Of a stretch of DNA of 64,000 nt, positions 35,893 to 45,803 are shown one piece after another. Both the position numbers and the translations under genes were made by a program. Numbering within the stretch: position 1 is the first letter of the stretch; each line of letters starts with the position of its first letter. Below the pieces are notes generated by a model. The model made no database searches. It saw nothing but the letters and a program-made list of their open reading frames with translations, and was not told where the DNA came from. The DNA is from Paracoccus denitrificans (GTDB lineage Bacteria; Pseudomonadota; Alphaproteobacteria; Rhodobacterales; Rhodobacteraceae), in the NCBI RefSeq assembly GCF_900100045.1, contig NZ_FNEA01000005.1, positions 1-64,000 of the forward strand. Reading direction: 5' to 3'.

Positions 35893-37668
35893 TCACTCGC
35901 GCGGCAGAACGCGCAGGCGCAATTCGCGCAGCTGCTCGTTGGTCGGCTCGCTGGGGGCGCCCATCATCAGGTCCTCGGCGCGCTGGTTCATCGGGAACAT
36001 GATGACCTCGCGGATATTCACCTCGTCGGCCAGCAGCATGACGATGCGGTCGATGCCCGCCGCACAGCCGCCATGCGGGGGCGCGCCATAGCGGAACGCC
36101 TTGACCATGCCGCCGAACCGCTTTTCCACCTCGTCCCGGCCATAGCCGGCCAATTCGAAGGCGCGGAACATGATTTCGGGGCGGTGGTTTCGGATCGCGC
36201 CCGAAACCAGCTCGTAGCCGTTGCAGGCCAAGTCGTATTGATAGCCCATGACCGCCAGCGGATCGCCCTCTAGCGCATCGAGTCCGCCCTGCGGCATCGA
36301 GAAGGGGTTGTGGCTGAAGTCGATCCGGCCGTCCTCGCCCTTCTCATACATCGGGAAATCGACGATCCAGGCGAATTTGAACTGGTTCTCGTCGATCAGG
36401 CCAAGCTCGCGGCCGATCTCGTTGCGGGCGCGGCCGGCGACGGCTTCGAATGTCTCGGGCTTGCCGCCCAGGAAGAAGGCTGCGTCCCCTTCGCCCAGGC
36501 CAAGCTGGGTGCGGATCGCCTCGGTCTTTTCGGGGCCAAGCGCCTTGGCGATGGGACCGGCGGCCTCGGTCGTGCCATCCTCGGCCTTGCGCCAGAAGAT
36601 ATAGCCCATGCCGGGCAGGCCCTGGCCTTGCGCGAAGGCGTTCATGCGGTCGGCGAACTTGCGCGAGCCGCCGCCCGGCGCCGGGATGGCGCGGACCTCG
36701 GTGCCGTCCTGCTCCAGCAATTTTGCGAAGATCGCGAAGCCCGAGCCGCGGAAATGATCCGAAACCACCTGCATTTCGATGGGGTTGCGCAGATCGGGCT
36801 TGTCCGAGCCGTATTTCAGCATCGCCTCGGCATAGGGGATGCGCGGCCAGTCCGTATCGACCCGGCGACCGCCGCCGAATTCCTCGAACAGCCCCTGGAT
36901 TACCGGCTGAATGGCGCGGAACACATCCTCCTGCTCGACGAAGGACATCTCCAGGTCAAGCTGGTAGAAATCGGTGGGCGAGCGGTCGGCGCGCGGGTCC
37001 TCGTCGCGGAAGCAGGGCGCGATCTGGAAATACTTGTCGAAGCCCGCGACCATGATCAGCTGCTTGAACTGCTGCGGCGCCTGCGGCAGGGCATAGAACT
37101 TGCCCGGATGCAGGCGCGAGGGCACCAGGAAGTCGCGCGCCCCTTCGGGCGAGCTGGCGGTGATGATCGGGGTCTGGAACTCGGTGAAGCCCTGGTCCCA
37201 CATCGCATCGCGCAGCCATTTCACCACGCGCGAGCGCAGCATGATGTTGTTGTGCAGGCTTTCGCGGCGCAGGTCGAGGAAGCGATAGGTCAGCCGCGTC
37301 TCCTCGGGATAGTCCTGGTCGCCGAAGACCGGCAGCGGCAGGTCGTCCGCGGCGCCCAGAACCTCCATCGCGGTGGCATAGACCTCGATCTCGCCGGTGG
37401 GCAGCTTGGGATTGACCAGGCTCGGGTCGCGCAGCTTGACCCGGCCGTCGATGCGGATCACCGTCTCGGCACGCAGCTTTTCCAGCGCCGCGAAGGCGAG
37501 CGAGTCGCTGTCGGCGATCACCTGGGTGATGCCGTAATGGTCGCGCAGGTCGATGAACAGCACCCCGCCATGGTCCCGGACCCGGTGGACCCAACCGGAC
37601 AGGCGGATTTCGGACCCGGCGGCAGCGGCGGTCAGTTCGCCGCAGGTATGGCTGCGATAGGCGCTCAT
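35893..37668 (-). CDS. aspS: Aspartyl-tRNA synthetase
   Basis: Class IIb aminoacyl-tRNA synthetase, 591 residues, the bacterial type with the inserted GAD domain. The N-terminal anticodon-binding OB fold holds [22 protein letters not shown] (about 25-46, quoted in part). Motif 2 is in [19 protein letters not shown] and motif 3 in GLDRIVMLL-like [12 protein letters not shown] near 555. Alphaproteobacteria generally lack AsnRS, so the enzyme is probably nondiscriminating and works with GatCAB. The ATG at 37668 follows GGGGAAAAACG, and the family starts [12 protein letters not shown]. Confidence 0.97.
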   Translation of the reverse strand: MSAYRSHTCGELTAAAAGSEIRLSGWVHRVRDHGGVLFIDLRDHYGITQVIADSDSLAFAALEKLRAETVIRIDGRVKLRDPSLVNPKLPTGEIEVYATAMEVLGAADDLPLPVFGDQDYPEETRLTYRFLDLRRESLHNNIMLRSRVVKWLRDAMWDQGFTEFQTPIITASSPEGARDFLVPSRLHPGKFYALPQAPQQFKQLIMVAGFDKYFQIAPCFRDEDPRADRSPTDFYQLDLEMSFVEQEDVFRAIQPVIQGLFEEFGGGRRVDTDWPRIPYAEAMLKYGSDKPDLRNPIEMQVVSDHFRGSGFAIFAKLLEQDGTEVRAIPAPGGGSRKFADRMNAFAQGQGLPGMGYIFWRKAEDGTTEAAGPIAKALGPEKTEAIRTQLGLGEGDAAFFLGGKPETFEAVAGRARNEIGRELGLIDENQFKFAWIVDFPMYEKGEDGRIDFSHNPFSMPQGGLDALEGDPLAVMGYQYDLACNGYELVSGAIRNHRPEIMFRAFELAGYGRDEVEKRFGGMVKAFRYGAPPHGGCAAGIDRIVMLLADEVNIREVIMFPMNQRAEDLMMGAPSEPTNEQLRELRLRVLPRE

Positions 37669-37728
37669 CGTTTTTCCCCTTGCGTATCGGCCCCGCATGA
37701 ACCGCGCCGCGCGGGCGAAGTCAAGCAA

Positions 37729-38385
37729 TCAGAACGGCCGCACCACGTTGCCGGTGTAGAAATAGGCGCCCATGCCGACCGCGAAGAGCACATTGCCCGC
37801 CACCGCATGCAGGACCCAGGCCGAGGGAAAGCCGCGCTCCAGATAGGCGCGGGCAAAGAACCAGCCGCCGACGAAGGTCAGGATCGCCACCACCCAAGAC
37901 CAATACATCAGGTGGGCAAAGGAAAACACCGCCGCGTTCAGCGCGATCGCCGCCCGCCCCGCCGGCAGAAGCACGGCGTAGCGGTGAAAGAACAGCGGCC
38001 GAAAGATCAGCTCCTGCGGCAAGGCCGAGAGGATCGGATAGAACACCCAGATCACCGGCAGGAATTCGGGCCGGTGCCGCACGATCTGGAAGATCGAGTT
38101 CGGGCTGCTGAGCGACAGGATCGCCAGCCCCGACAGCAGGGTGGCCAGCGCGATGGCCACGATCTCGCGCCAGGGCAGCCGGCTCCAGCCGCGCACCAGG
38201 CTGTGCCAGTGAAAGCCGCCGGTGCGCCACAAGAGTCCCAGCCCGGCAAGGCTGAACACCGCCAGCGCCTCGAACAGCATATGGCCGGGCAGGAACAGCG
38301 CGATAACCAGCGGCGCCCCGGCATAGAGCGCCGCGAACTCGGCCCAGAGCAGGCCGCGGCTTACTGTAGGCGCTGGTTCAGCCAT
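37729..38385 (-). CDS. CPBP-family intramembrane metalloprotease-like protein
   Basis: Integral membrane protein of 218 residues with six or more helices, of the CPBP/CAAX-protease-like (Rce1) family. The three family motifs are recognisable: QELIFRPLFFHR near 126 (EExxxR, but with Gln in place of the first Glu), FSFAHLMY (FxxxH) and VLHAVAGN (HxxxN/D). The Glu-to-Gln change may lower protease activity. The ATG at 38385 lies inside the end of the upstream GH25 gene (25-base overlap); a GTG at 38394 is an alternative. Substrate unknown. Confidence 0.85.
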   Translation of the reverse strand: MAEPAPTVSRGLLWAEFAALYAGAPLVIALFLPGHMLFEALAVFSLAGLGLLWRTGGFHWHSLVRGWSRLPWREIVAIALATLLSGLAILSLSSPNSIFQIVRHRPEFLPVIWVFYPILSALPQELIFRPLFFHRYAVLLPAGRAAIALNAAVFSFAHLMYWSWVVAILTFVGGWFFARAYLERGFPSAWVLHAVAGNVLFAVGMGAYFYTGNVVRPF

Positions 38386-39143
38386 ACCCGCCACTGCGCC
38401 GGCGAGCCGGCAAAGACGTTCAGGTCCACGTTGCCCTTGATCCCGGGAACGATGCCGGTGCCGGTATATTGCCAGAAGCTGTAGCGCTGGCCGGGATAGA
38501 CGATGCGCGGATGGCCGGCGACCGAGCGCAGCCAGAACTCCTCGGGCCAGGAACCCAGGTTGTTGTCGCGATAGAAGTCCACCGTGGTGTAGATGATCGG
38601 GCGCTGGCCGTAATGCCGGTGCAGGATGTCCTTGAATATCTTGGCCTCGCGCAGCACCTCATGGCTTGGCGGACGATGCGGGCAGGTCTTGGAGGCTGTC
38701 CATTCCAGGTCCAGGACCGGCGGCATCGCACCGCGTTCCCGGGGCACGTTGGCGATGAACCAGGCCGCCTGCTCCGAACCCGAGCGGCAGAAGTAGAAGT
38801 AGTGATAGGCGCCGCGCGGAATGCGGGCCTGCGCCGCCTCGCGCCAGTAGCGGCGGAAGTTCGGGTCGGAATGGTCGCCGCCCTCGGTCGCCTTGATGAA
38901 GGCGAAGCTGATGCCCGAGCTGCGCACGCGGTTCCAGTCGATGTCGCCCTGCCAGCGCGAGATGTCGATGCCATGCACCGGATGGTCATAGGGATGCCCG
39001 CCCACCCACGGATGCGGCGCGCTGTCGCCGAATTGCGGGCCGCGGCCCTGCCCCGCCATCACTGCCGGCCCGCTGGAGGGCCCCCCGCACGAGGCCAGCA
39101 CAACCAGCGCCAGCACCGCCATAATCTTGCCCAGGAATGTCAT
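38361..39143 (-). CDS. GH25 (lysozyme-type) lipoprotein
   Basis: Predicted peptidoglycan muramidase attached as a lipoprotein, 260 residues. Residues 1-18 form a lipoprotein signal with lipobox LASC (cysteine 19). The GH25 domain (about 57-255) starts GIDISRWQGDIDW and has FIKATEGG, RGAYHYFYF and VLDLEW, where the catalytic acidic residues are expected. The lipid anchor suggests a cell-wall remodelling role inside the periplasm rather than a secreted lysin. It overlaps the CPBP gene and is probably co-transcribed with it. Confidence 0.9.
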   Translation of the reverse strand: MTFLGKIMAVLALVVLASCGGPSSGPAVMAGQGRGPQFGDSAPHPWVGGHPYDHPVHGIDISRWQGDIDWNRVRSSGISFAFIKATEGGDHSDPNFRRYWREAAQARIPRGAYHYFYFCRSGSEQAAWFIANVPRERGAMPPVLDLEWTASKTCPHRPPSHEVLREAKIFKDILHRHYGQRPIIYTTVDFYRDNNLGSWPEEFWLRSVAGHPRIVYPGQRYSFWQYTGTGIVPGIKGNVDLNVFAGSPAQWRVWLNQRLQ

Positions 39144-39230
39144 CTCTGCCCTCTGCCCGCACCTTTCGGCGCCTTTGCCCCCGCGCCTGTGTTCGGCGCC
39201 TGTCCGTCCTTATCGCAAAGCTGCGACGCT

Positions 39231-39250
39231 CTGTCACGATGGCGTGACAG
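39231..39250. promoter_or_regulatory. 8-bp inverted repeat upstream of the GH25 gene
   Basis: CTGTCACG and CGTGACAG flank a 4-base centre, 88-107 bases before the GH25 start and in the 216-base gap downstream of the small exported protein gene. It could be an operator or a weak terminator; no T-run follows. Nothing else clear is seen in this gap. Confidence 0.3.
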
Positions 39251-39359
39251 TCACGAGTTTGTCAGCGCCGGACTCTCGACGCTGCGCCGGGTGCGGGGCG
39301 ACAGGGATCGGGGGCCTTGAGCCCTTTTTGCGGGCAGACGCCACCCCATGCCCGGCGGA

Positions 39360-39719
39360 TCATCGAGCCGTGATTTCGCCAGGAACCGCAATTTCGGCAA
39401 GGTCCGGGTAAAGCTCGATCAACTCGGGCATGAGCGTATCGTCGCTGAGAGGTGTGATGAACAACTGCCCGTCATCCATGCTTGCCAGCGCAAGATATGT
39501 CAGCTCGAACGTCTCGCCGTTTCCCTTGAAGGTCCGGCTATAAGGAAGCAGGGCATAATCGCGGCCCGCGGATGTTTTTCCGAACCGGGCTACATCAAGG
39601 TCGCTGGGCAAGCCGATCTGATCGCGTGGCTGCGCGTTGACCGGAGACAGCAGAACCAGCATGGCCAGAATTGCTGCGACCTTTCCCGTGTTCTGAAAAA
39701 GGGCTGAAACCCGTTTCAT
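39360..39719 (-). CDS. Small exported hypothetical protein
   Basis: Protein of 119 residues with a clear Sec signal peptide (MKRVSALFQNTGKVAAI, hydrophobic core to about 27, cleavage after VNA). The mature part is short and acidic, with no motif I recognise. Its sequence is visibly less GC-rich than neighbouring genes, which suggests acquisition from elsewhere or relaxed selection. The ribosome-binding site is weak (GGAAA before the ATG). It stands alone between the GH25 gene and the FAD-linked oxidase gene. Confidence 0.6.
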   Translation of the reverse strand: MKRVSALFQNTGKVAAILAMLVLLSPVNAQPRDQIGLPSDLDVARFGKTSAGRDYALLPYSRTFKGNGETFELTYLALASMDDGQLFITPLSDDTLMPELIELYPDLAEIAVPGEITAR

Positions 39720-39776
39720 TTTTCATTTCCGATTGGCGATGGCGAAAGCCATATCATCGCCATTTCCGCCGCTGCT

Positions 39777-41156
39777 TCAGTCCGCCTCGGGCACCAGCTT
39801 GCCGGGGTTCAGCACGCCCTCGGGGTCCAGCGCCCGCTTGACCGCCGCCATCACGCCGATGGCCGCACCGTGCTGGGCGGGCATCAGGGGCTTCTTGCCG
39901 ATGCCCACGCCATGCTCGCCGGTAATGGTGCCGCCCACCGCGATCGCACGCTCCGCCATGCGCAGCGCCACGCGCTTGGCGGCGGCAAGCTCGGCCTCGT
40001 CGCCGGGCATCACCAGGATCTGGGCGTGGAAGTTGCCGTCGCCGACATGGCCGACGATGGGGCCCAGCAGGCCCTCGGTGCGGATGTCCTCGGCCGCCGC
40101 GGCCACTGCGGCGGGCAGGTGCGACATCGGCACGCAGACATCCGTCACCACCGCCGTCGCCCCCGGCCGCAGGGCCAGGCACGAGCGATAGGCGTTGTGC
40201 CGCATCTTCCACAGCGCCGCACGCGCCTCGGGCGTGGTTGCCCAGTCGAAGCCGGTGCCGCCGAACTCGCCCGCCAGCGCGCCGAAGCTTTCGGCATCGC
40301 CCTTGACCGAGGCGGGCGCGCCGTGGAACTCGACCATCAGGTGCGGGCCCTCGTGCATCTGCGTGCCCGAGGCATGGTTGAAGGCGCGCACCACATCGGC
40401 GTCGATGAACTCGATCCGTGCCATGGGGATGCCCGACTGGATCGTCGCGGTGACGCATTCCACCGCCTGCTCCAGCGTCGGAAAGCCGCAGACGGCCGAG
40501 GCGACCTCCTCGGGCTGGCCGTGCAGGCGCAGCGTCAGTTCGGTGATGATGCCCAGCGTGCCCTCGGAGCCGACGAACAGCGCCGTCAGATCATAGCCGG
40601 CGCTGGATTTCGCCGCCCGCGTGCCGGTGCGGATCACCTGCCCGTCGGCCAGCACCACCTCCAGCGCCAACACGTTGTCGCGCATGGTGCCGTAGCGGAC
40701 GGCCGTGGTCCCCGAGGCGCGCGTCGCCGCCATGCCGCCCAGCGACGCATTGGCGCCGGGATCGACCGGGAAGAACAGCCCGGTCGCGCGCAATTCGGTA
40801 TTCAGCGCCTCGCGCGTGCAGCCGGGCTGGACGCTGACCTGCATGTCCTCGGCCCGGATCTCCAGCACGCGGTCCATCTTCGTCAGGTCGATCACCAGCC
40901 CGCCCTGCGGCGCCAGCGCCTGCCCCTCCAGCGAGGTGCCGGTGCCCCAGCCGATCATCGGCACGCGATGCGCGTGGCAGATGGCGGCAATGCGCGAGAC
41001 CTCGTCGGTCGAGACGGGCCAGGCCACGGCATCGGGCGGCGGCGCGCGGTGAAAGGTCTCGGACTGGGCGTGCAGCTCGCGGTCGGCGCCGCTGGTGGAA
41101 AGGCGCGCGCCCAGAAGCGCGGCAAGCGCGTCGAGCGCCGGGGCGGGAATCGGCAT
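39777..41156 (-). CDS. FAD-linked oxidase, D-lactate/glycolate dehydrogenase (GlcD) type
   Basis: Flavoprotein of 459 residues in the VAO/PCMH superfamily. The FAD-binding part (about 35-215) has WPVSTDEVSRIA, PMIGWGTGTSLEGQ and PGANASLGGMAATRASGT. The C-terminal substrate domain has GHVGDGNFHAQILV and ITGEHGVGIGKK, typical of D-lactate dehydrogenase (cytochrome) and GlcD proteins. It oxidises a 2-hydroxy acid and passes electrons to a membrane carrier; D-lactate is the best guess. AGGAGGTCCCC precedes the ATG at 41156, which removes a long non-coding extension. No GlcE or GlcF partner is next to it. Confidence 0.92.
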   Translation of the reverse strand: MPIPAPALDALAALLGARLSTSGADRELHAQSETFHRAPPPDAVAWPVSTDEVSRIAAICHAHRVPMIGWGTGTSLEGQALAPQGGLVIDLTKMDRVLEIRAEDMQVSVQPGCTREALNTELRATGLFFPVDPGANASLGGMAATRASGTTAVRYGTMRDNVLALEVVLADGQVIRTGTRAAKSSAGYDLTALFVGSEGTLGIITELTLRLHGQPEEVASAVCGFPTLEQAVECVTATIQSGIPMARIEFIDADVVRAFNHASGTQMHEGPHLMVEFHGAPASVKGDAESFGALAGEFGGTGFDWATTPEARAALWKMRHNAYRSCLALRPGATAVVTDVCVPMSHLPAAVAAAAEDIRTEGLLGPIVGHVGDGNFHAQILVMPGDEAELAAAKRVALRMAERAIAVGGTITGEHGVGIGKKPLMPAQHGAAIGVMAAVKRALDPEGVLNPGKLVPEAD

Positions 41157-41221
41157 GGGGGACCTCCTGCTGCTGTCACGGCAGTTGATAGTCCCGGCGC
41201 CGGTGCAAGGGCAAGCCGGGC

Positions 41222-42190
41222 TCAGGCCCTTGCGCCCAGCGCGCCCTTGACCGCCTCGATGGCGGGGGTGACGGCGTAATGCGCGACCGGGATCAGGATC
41301 ATGCCCCAGATCACCCCGAAGATGCCGTCGAAGAAGGCGGTGGTGACCCAGGCCGCAAGCCCCGGCGCGGCGGGCAAGGCATGGGCCGCCGCTTCGGCCA
41401 CGCCATGTATCCATTCATAGGGCTGGTGCTGGCCCAGCTCGTGCAGCCCGTGGATGACGATCTGGCCGCCGACCCAGATCATCGCCGCGGTGCCGACGAC
41501 GGTCAGCGCCTTCATGAAACCCGGCATGACATGCACGATGCCGCGCCCCAGCCACGCCAGGGGTCCGCCGCGTTCGTGCAGGTGCAGGCCGAAATCGTCG
41601 GCCTTCACGATCAGCGCGACGAAGCCGTAGACCGCGACGGTGATGCCCACCGCCACCACGGCCAGGATCAGCGCCTTCATCCAGATCGCGTCGCCGTTCG
41701 GGATCGTGGCCAGGGCGATGGTCATGATCTCGGCCGAGAGGATGAAATCGGTCTTGATCGCGCCGCGCACCCGTTCCTCTTCCAGCCCGGCGGCGCCTTC
41801 CTCGGTGACCTTCAGATGCGGCTCGTTCACCTTGTGGTGGCTGAGCGCGTGCACGAGCTTCTCGGCCCCCTCGAAGCACAGGTAGGACCCGCCAAGCATC
41901 AGCAGGGGCGTGATCGCCCAGGGTGCAAAGGCCGACAGGATCAGCGCGACGGGCAGCAGGATCACCAGCTTGTTGTAAAGCGAGCCGCGCGCGATCTTCA
42001 TCACGATCGGCACCTCGCGCGCGGCGGAAAAGCCGTGGACGTATTTCGGCGTCACCGCCGCGTCGTCGATCACCGCGCCGGCGGCCTTGGCGCCCGCCTT
42101 GGCCGCCTGCCCCGCCACATCGTCGACCGAAGCCGCCGCGATCTTGGCGATCCCCGCCACGTCGTCCAGCAGCGCCAGCAATCCGCTCAT
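41222..42190 (-). CDS. DUF808 family membrane protein (YedI-like)
   Basis: Inner-membrane protein of 322 residues. The family start [24 protein letters not shown], seen here in full, and the block [14 protein letters not shown] are diagnostic of DUF808/YedI. About six helices follow (around 75-105, 155-205, 235-260 and 285-310). Many members carry the same conserved ELP and [11 protein letters not shown] region, visible near 147. Function unknown. It is divergent from cobS with 155 bases between them. Confidence 0.92.
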   Translation of the reverse strand: MSGLLALLDDVAGIAKIAAASVDDVAGQAAKAGAKAAGAVIDDAAVTPKYVHGFSAAREVPIVMKIARGSLYNKLVILLPVALILSAFAPWAITPLLMLGGSYLCFEGAEKLVHALSHHKVNEPHLKVTEEGAAGLEEERVRGAIKTDFILSAEIMTIALATIPNGDAIWMKALILAVVAVGITVAVYGFVALIVKADDFGLHLHERGGPLAWLGRGIVHVMPGFMKALTVVGTAAMIWVGGQIVIHGLHELGQHQPYEWIHGVAEAAAHALPAAPGLAAWVTTAFFDGIFGVIWGMILIPVAHYAVTPAIEAVKGALGARA

Positions 42191-42345
42191 GCCCGTTTCC
42201 CGTCCCCAAGGTTCCGACGCGCCACCTTACGGGGCGCCCCATGCTTGCGCAATTCGCAGCCGCGGCAATGGTTCCGCGCCCCGGCCCGGCTTGCACCCGC
42301 GCGGGGAATCATTCATCAAGCATGGGACAATCGAAAGGGCCGCCC

Positions 42346-43320
42346 ATGCTGGATCAGAACGCGAAACCGACCGAAGAGATCGACCTGCGCGAGGTCTTTG
42401 GTCTAGACAGCGACATGAAGGTCAAGGGCTTTGCCGAACGCTCGGACCGCGTGCCCGACATCGATTCGACCTACAAGTTCGACCCCGACACCACATTGGC
42501 GATCCTGGCGGGCTTTGCCTATAACCGCCGGGTGATGATCCAGGGCTATCACGGCACCGGGAAATCGACGCATATCGAGCAGGTGGCGGCACGGCTGAAC
42601 TGGCCCTGCGTGCGGGTGAACCTGGACAGCCACGTCTCGCGCATCGACCTGATCGGCAAGGACGCGATCAAGCTGGTGGACGGCAAGCAGGTCACGGTGT
42701 TCCACGAGGGCATCCTGCCCTGGGCGCTGCGCAACCCGACCGCCATCGTCTTCGACGAATACGACGCCGGCCGCGCCGACGTGATGTTCGTGATCCAGCG
42801 CGTGCTGGAGGCGGACGGCAAGCTGACGCTTCTGGACCAGAACGAGGTCATCACGCCGAACCCCTATTTCCGCCTGTTCGCCACCGCGAACACGGTGGGC
42901 CTGGGCGACACGACCGGCCTTTACCACGGCACGCAGCAGATCAACCAGGGCCAGATGGACCGCTGGTCGCTGGTCTCGACGCTGAACTACCTGAGCCACG
43001 ACGCCGAGGCTGCCATCGTGCTGGCCAAGAACCCGACCTACAACACCGAGAAGGGCCGCAAGATCATCAACCAGATGGTGACGCTGGCCGACCTGACGCG
43101 GACCGCCTTCATGCAGGGCGACCTGTCGACGGTGATGAGTCCGCGCACGGTGATCGCCTGGGCGCAGAACGCCCGCATCTTCGGCGACAACGTGGGCTAT
43201 GCGTTCCGGCTGACCTTCCTGAACAAATGCGACGAGTTGGAACGGCAGACCGTGGCCGAATTCTATCAGCGCCTGTTCGACGAGGAACTGCCGGAAAGCG
43301 CGGCGGTCAAGGCGGGGTGA
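42346..43320 (+). CDS. cobS: Cobaltochelatase subunit CobS
   Basis: AAA+ ATPase subunit of the aerobic cobaltochelatase (CobN-CobS-CobT), which inserts cobalt into hydrogenobyrinic acid a,c-diamide during vitamin B12 synthesis; 324 residues. Walker [10 protein letters not shown] is at about 67-75, Walker B in [10 protein letters not shown] near 138, and sensor-type residues in LFATANTVG. The ATG at 42346 with AAAGGG upstream fits the family start better than an in-frame ATG at 42322. Its stop overlaps the next start (TGATG). No cobN lies in the window. Confidence 0.96.
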   Translation: MLDQNAKPTEEIDLREVFGLDSDMKVKGFAERSDRVPDIDSTYKFDPDTTLAILAGFAYNRRVMIQGYHGTGKSTHIEQVAARLNWPCVRVNLDSHVSRIDLIGKDAIKLVDGKQVTVFHEGILPWALRNPTAIVFDEYDAGRADVMFVIQRVLEADGKLTLLDQNEVITPNPYFRLFATANTVGLGDTTGLYHGTQQINQGQMDRWSLVSTLNYLSHDAEAAIVLAKNPTYNTEKGRKIINQMVTLADLTRTAFMQGDLSTVMSPRTVIAWAQNARIFGDNVGYAFRLTFLNKCDELERQTVAEFYQRLFDEELPESAAVKAG

Positions 43321-43754
43321 TGCGGGGGGCGGTCAGCATTTGCGCAATGGCCATTGCTCTGCCGGCGATGGCCGCGGCCCTGACCGCAGACATGCCGAAC
43401 GAGGATAAGGCTGCAACGCTGATACCCCTCTCGGCCGACCCGAAAGCTGACGACGCAGCCTATGTGCAGACTCGTTGCCGGGACTTCGTGCAAGCTACAA
43501 TTGCGGTCGGGATGGTTCTGCGCAGCAATCCGGTGACCGGGCGCGACGAAAAGCGCGGGGATTCCGTTCGTTGGGCTCTGGAGGTCGATACGGTCAAGAG
43601 TTTCCCGCTGGCCTCGCCGATGAAGGAGACCAGCTTTACGAAAGCCTATCTTGACGCGTTCGGTGGCTTCGAAATTCACCAACCCCAACCCACGGCGACA
43701 ATCTACGCACAAGACAAAACCTTCTGCGCACCGCTGCTGAGGTTTTACGAATGA
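43320..43754 (+). CDS. Small exported hypothetical protein between cobS and cobT
   Basis: Protein of 144 residues with a Sec signal peptide ([20 protein letters not shown], cleavage near 20-22). The mature part has three cysteines (QTRCRDF and FCAP among them) and no motif I recognise. The ATG overlaps the cobS stop as TGATG, so it is translationally coupled to cobS, yet its base composition is less GC-rich than cobS and cobT. An exported protein has no obvious part in the cytosolic chelatase. It may be an insertion between the two genes. Confidence 0.65.
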   Translation: MRGAVSICAMAIALPAMAAALTADMPNEDKAATLIPLSADPKADDAAYVQTRCRDFVQATIAVGMVLRSNPVTGRDEKRGDSVRWALEVDTVKSFPLASPMKETSFTKAYLDAFGGFEIHQPQPTATIYAQDKTFCAPLLRFYE

Positions 43755-43842
43755 CGGAAGAGCAACCTCGCTACGCTCGTTTCTCGGCCTTTGGCTGCGG
43801 ATGTAGCGCAATGGCGGACAAAGGCGATTTCTGGAACAGCCC

Positions 43843-45705
43843 ATGAAAAAATCCGACAACCCCGCCGATCCGTTCAAGAAGGCCCTGACCGAGGCCACGC
43901 GCGCGCTGGCCGAGGATCACGAGCTGAACGTGACCTTCTCCGCCGATCCCTCGGGCGTGGCGGGCGATACCATGCGCCTGCCGCAGGTCAGCCGCCGCAT
44001 GACCCGCGACGAGGTGCTGCTGGCGCGCGGCACCGCCGATGCCCTGGCGATGAAGCTGCGCCACCACGACGCCGGAACCCATGCGAAATACGCCCCCGCT
44101 GGCCCGATGGCGCGCGACCTCTACGAGGCGATGGAGACCGCGCGCTGCGAGGCGCTGGGGGCCCGCGACATGCCCGGGGCGCTGTCGAACATCGACGCCA
44201 AGCTGGGACAGGAGGCCGAGCGCAAGGGCTACGGCCAGATCAAGGCCCCGGCCGACGCGCCGCTGGCGGTGGCGGCGGGCTATATCGTGCGGCAGGCGGC
44301 GACGGGCCGCGCCCTGCCCTCGGCCGCGCAGCATGTCGCGGACCTGTGGCGCCCGTTCATCGAGGAACAGGCCGGCGCCGATCTCGATCATGTGGGCGAG
44401 GTGCTGGCCGACCAGGCCGCCTTCGCCCGGCTCGCCCGCAAGGTGATCGCCGACCTGGGCTATGGCGACCAGTTGGGCGAGGACCCCGACGAGCCGCAGG
44501 AAGACGAGGCCGACGAGAACGCCGAGCAGGACGAAGAGGCCGGCGACAACCAGTCCCGCGACCAGAACCAGGACGAAGACGCCGAGGCCAGCCCCGAGCG
44601 CACGCAAGACCAGACGCAGGACGAACGCCAGGCCCAGGTCAGCATGGACGACCAGTCCGACGAGGAGCTGGTGGACGAGGCCGAGATGTCCGAGGCCGAG
44701 ACGCCCCCCGACCTGCCGCCGCAGGTCAGCGAGGCAAGCCCGGAATACCGCGTCTATACCCAGGAATTCGACGAGGAGATCCGCGCCGAGGACCTGGCAG
44801 ACCCCGCGGAGCTGGAGCGGCTGCGCGCCTATCTGGACAAGCAGCTGGAACCCTTGCGCGGCGCCGTCTCGCGGCTGGCGAACAAGCTGCAACGGCGCCT
44901 GCAGGCGCAGCAGAACCGCAGCTGGGAATTCGACAAGGAAGAGGGCGTTCTGGATGCCGGGCGCCTGGCCCGCGTGGTGGCGAACCCGACGACGCCGCTT
45001 TCCTTCAAGGTCGAGAAGGACACCGAATTCCGCGACACGGTGGTCACGCTGCTTCTGGATAATTCCGGCTCGATGCGCGGCCGGCCGATCTCCATCGCCG
45101 CGATCTGCGCCGACGTGCTGGCCCGCACGCTGGAACGCAGCCAGGTCAAGGTCGAGATCCTGGGCTTTACCACCCGCGCCTGGAAGGGCGGACAGAGCCG
45201 CGAGAAATGGCTGGCCGCCGGCCGGCCGGCGCAGCCGGGGCGGCTCAATGACCTGCGCCATATCATCTACAAGGCCGCCGATGCGCCCTGGCGGCGGGTG
45301 CGCCCGAACCTGGGCCTGATGATGAAAGAGGGGCTGCTCAAGGAAAACATCGACGGCGAGGCGCTGGAATGGGCGCATCGGCGGCTGGCGCGGCGACCCG
45401 AGGCGCGGCGGATCCTGATGGTGATCTCGGACGGGGCGCCCGTGGATGACAGCACGCTTTCGGTGAACCCGGCGAATTTCCTGGAGAAGCACCTGCGCGA
45501 CGTGATCGCGATGATCGAGCGCAAGAAGCAGGTCGAACTGCTGGCCATCGGCATCGGCCATGACGTGACCCGCTATTACGAGCGCGCGGTGACGATCACC
45601 GATGCCGAGCAGCTTGCCGGCGCCATCACCGAGCAGCTTGCCGCGCTGTTCGAAGCCGATCCCAGAAAGCGCGCCCGCGCCATGAACCAGCGCCGGGCGG
45701 GCTGA
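43843..45705 (+). CDS. cobT: Cobaltochelatase subunit CobT
   Basis: Third subunit of the aerobic cobaltochelatase, 620 residues. The N-terminal half is helical. A very acidic linker rich in Asp, Glu and Gln spans about 207-300, as is typical of CobT and BchD. The C-terminal von Willebrand A domain has an intact metal-ion-dependent adhesion site, LLDNSGSM near 404-411. CobT assembles as a ring with CobS and positions CobN. Separated from cobS by the small exported-protein gene, with 88 bases in between. Confidence 0.96.
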   Translation: MKKSDNPADPFKKALTEATRALAEDHELNVTFSADPSGVAGDTMRLPQVSRRMTRDEVLLARGTADALAMKLRHHDAGTHAKYAPAGPMARDLYEAMETARCEALGARDMPGALSNIDAKLGQEAERKGYGQIKAPADAPLAVAAGYIVRQAATGRALPSAAQHVADLWRPFIEEQAGADLDHVGEVLADQAAFARLARKVIADLGYGDQLGEDPDEPQEDEADENAEQDEEAGDNQSRDQNQDEDAEASPERTQDQTQDERQAQVSMDDQSDEELVDEAEMSEAETPPDLPPQVSEASPEYRVYTQEFDEEIRAEDLADPAELERLRAYLDKQLEPLRGAVSRLANKLQRRLQAQQNRSWEFDKEEGVLDAGRLARVVANPTTPLSFKVEKDTEFRDTVVTLLLDNSGSMRGRPISIAAICADVLARTLERSQVKVEILGFTTRAWKGGQSREKWLAAGRPAQPGRLNDLRHIIYKAADAPWRRVRPNLGLMMKEGLLKENIDGEALEWAHRRLARRPEARRILMVISDGAPVDDSTLSVNPANFLEKHLRDVIAMIERKKQVELLAIGIGHDVTRYYERAVTITDAEQLAGAITEQLAALFEADPRKRARAMNQRRAG

Positions 45706-45803
45706 ACCTGTTCTTTCGGGCTGCTTGATCTGCCCCGCGTCCCATGCGACCAATTTCGCCGGACCGGGGCCGCTTTCCGCCTCGCAGGCCAAGGGGCTTC
45801 GAC

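Noticed and set aside
41923-42345. N-terminal extension of CobS
   Set aside because: The frame continues upstream into the DUF808 gene on the other strand, and the added residues are Arg/Pro-rich noise; AAAGGG before 42346 fixes the start.
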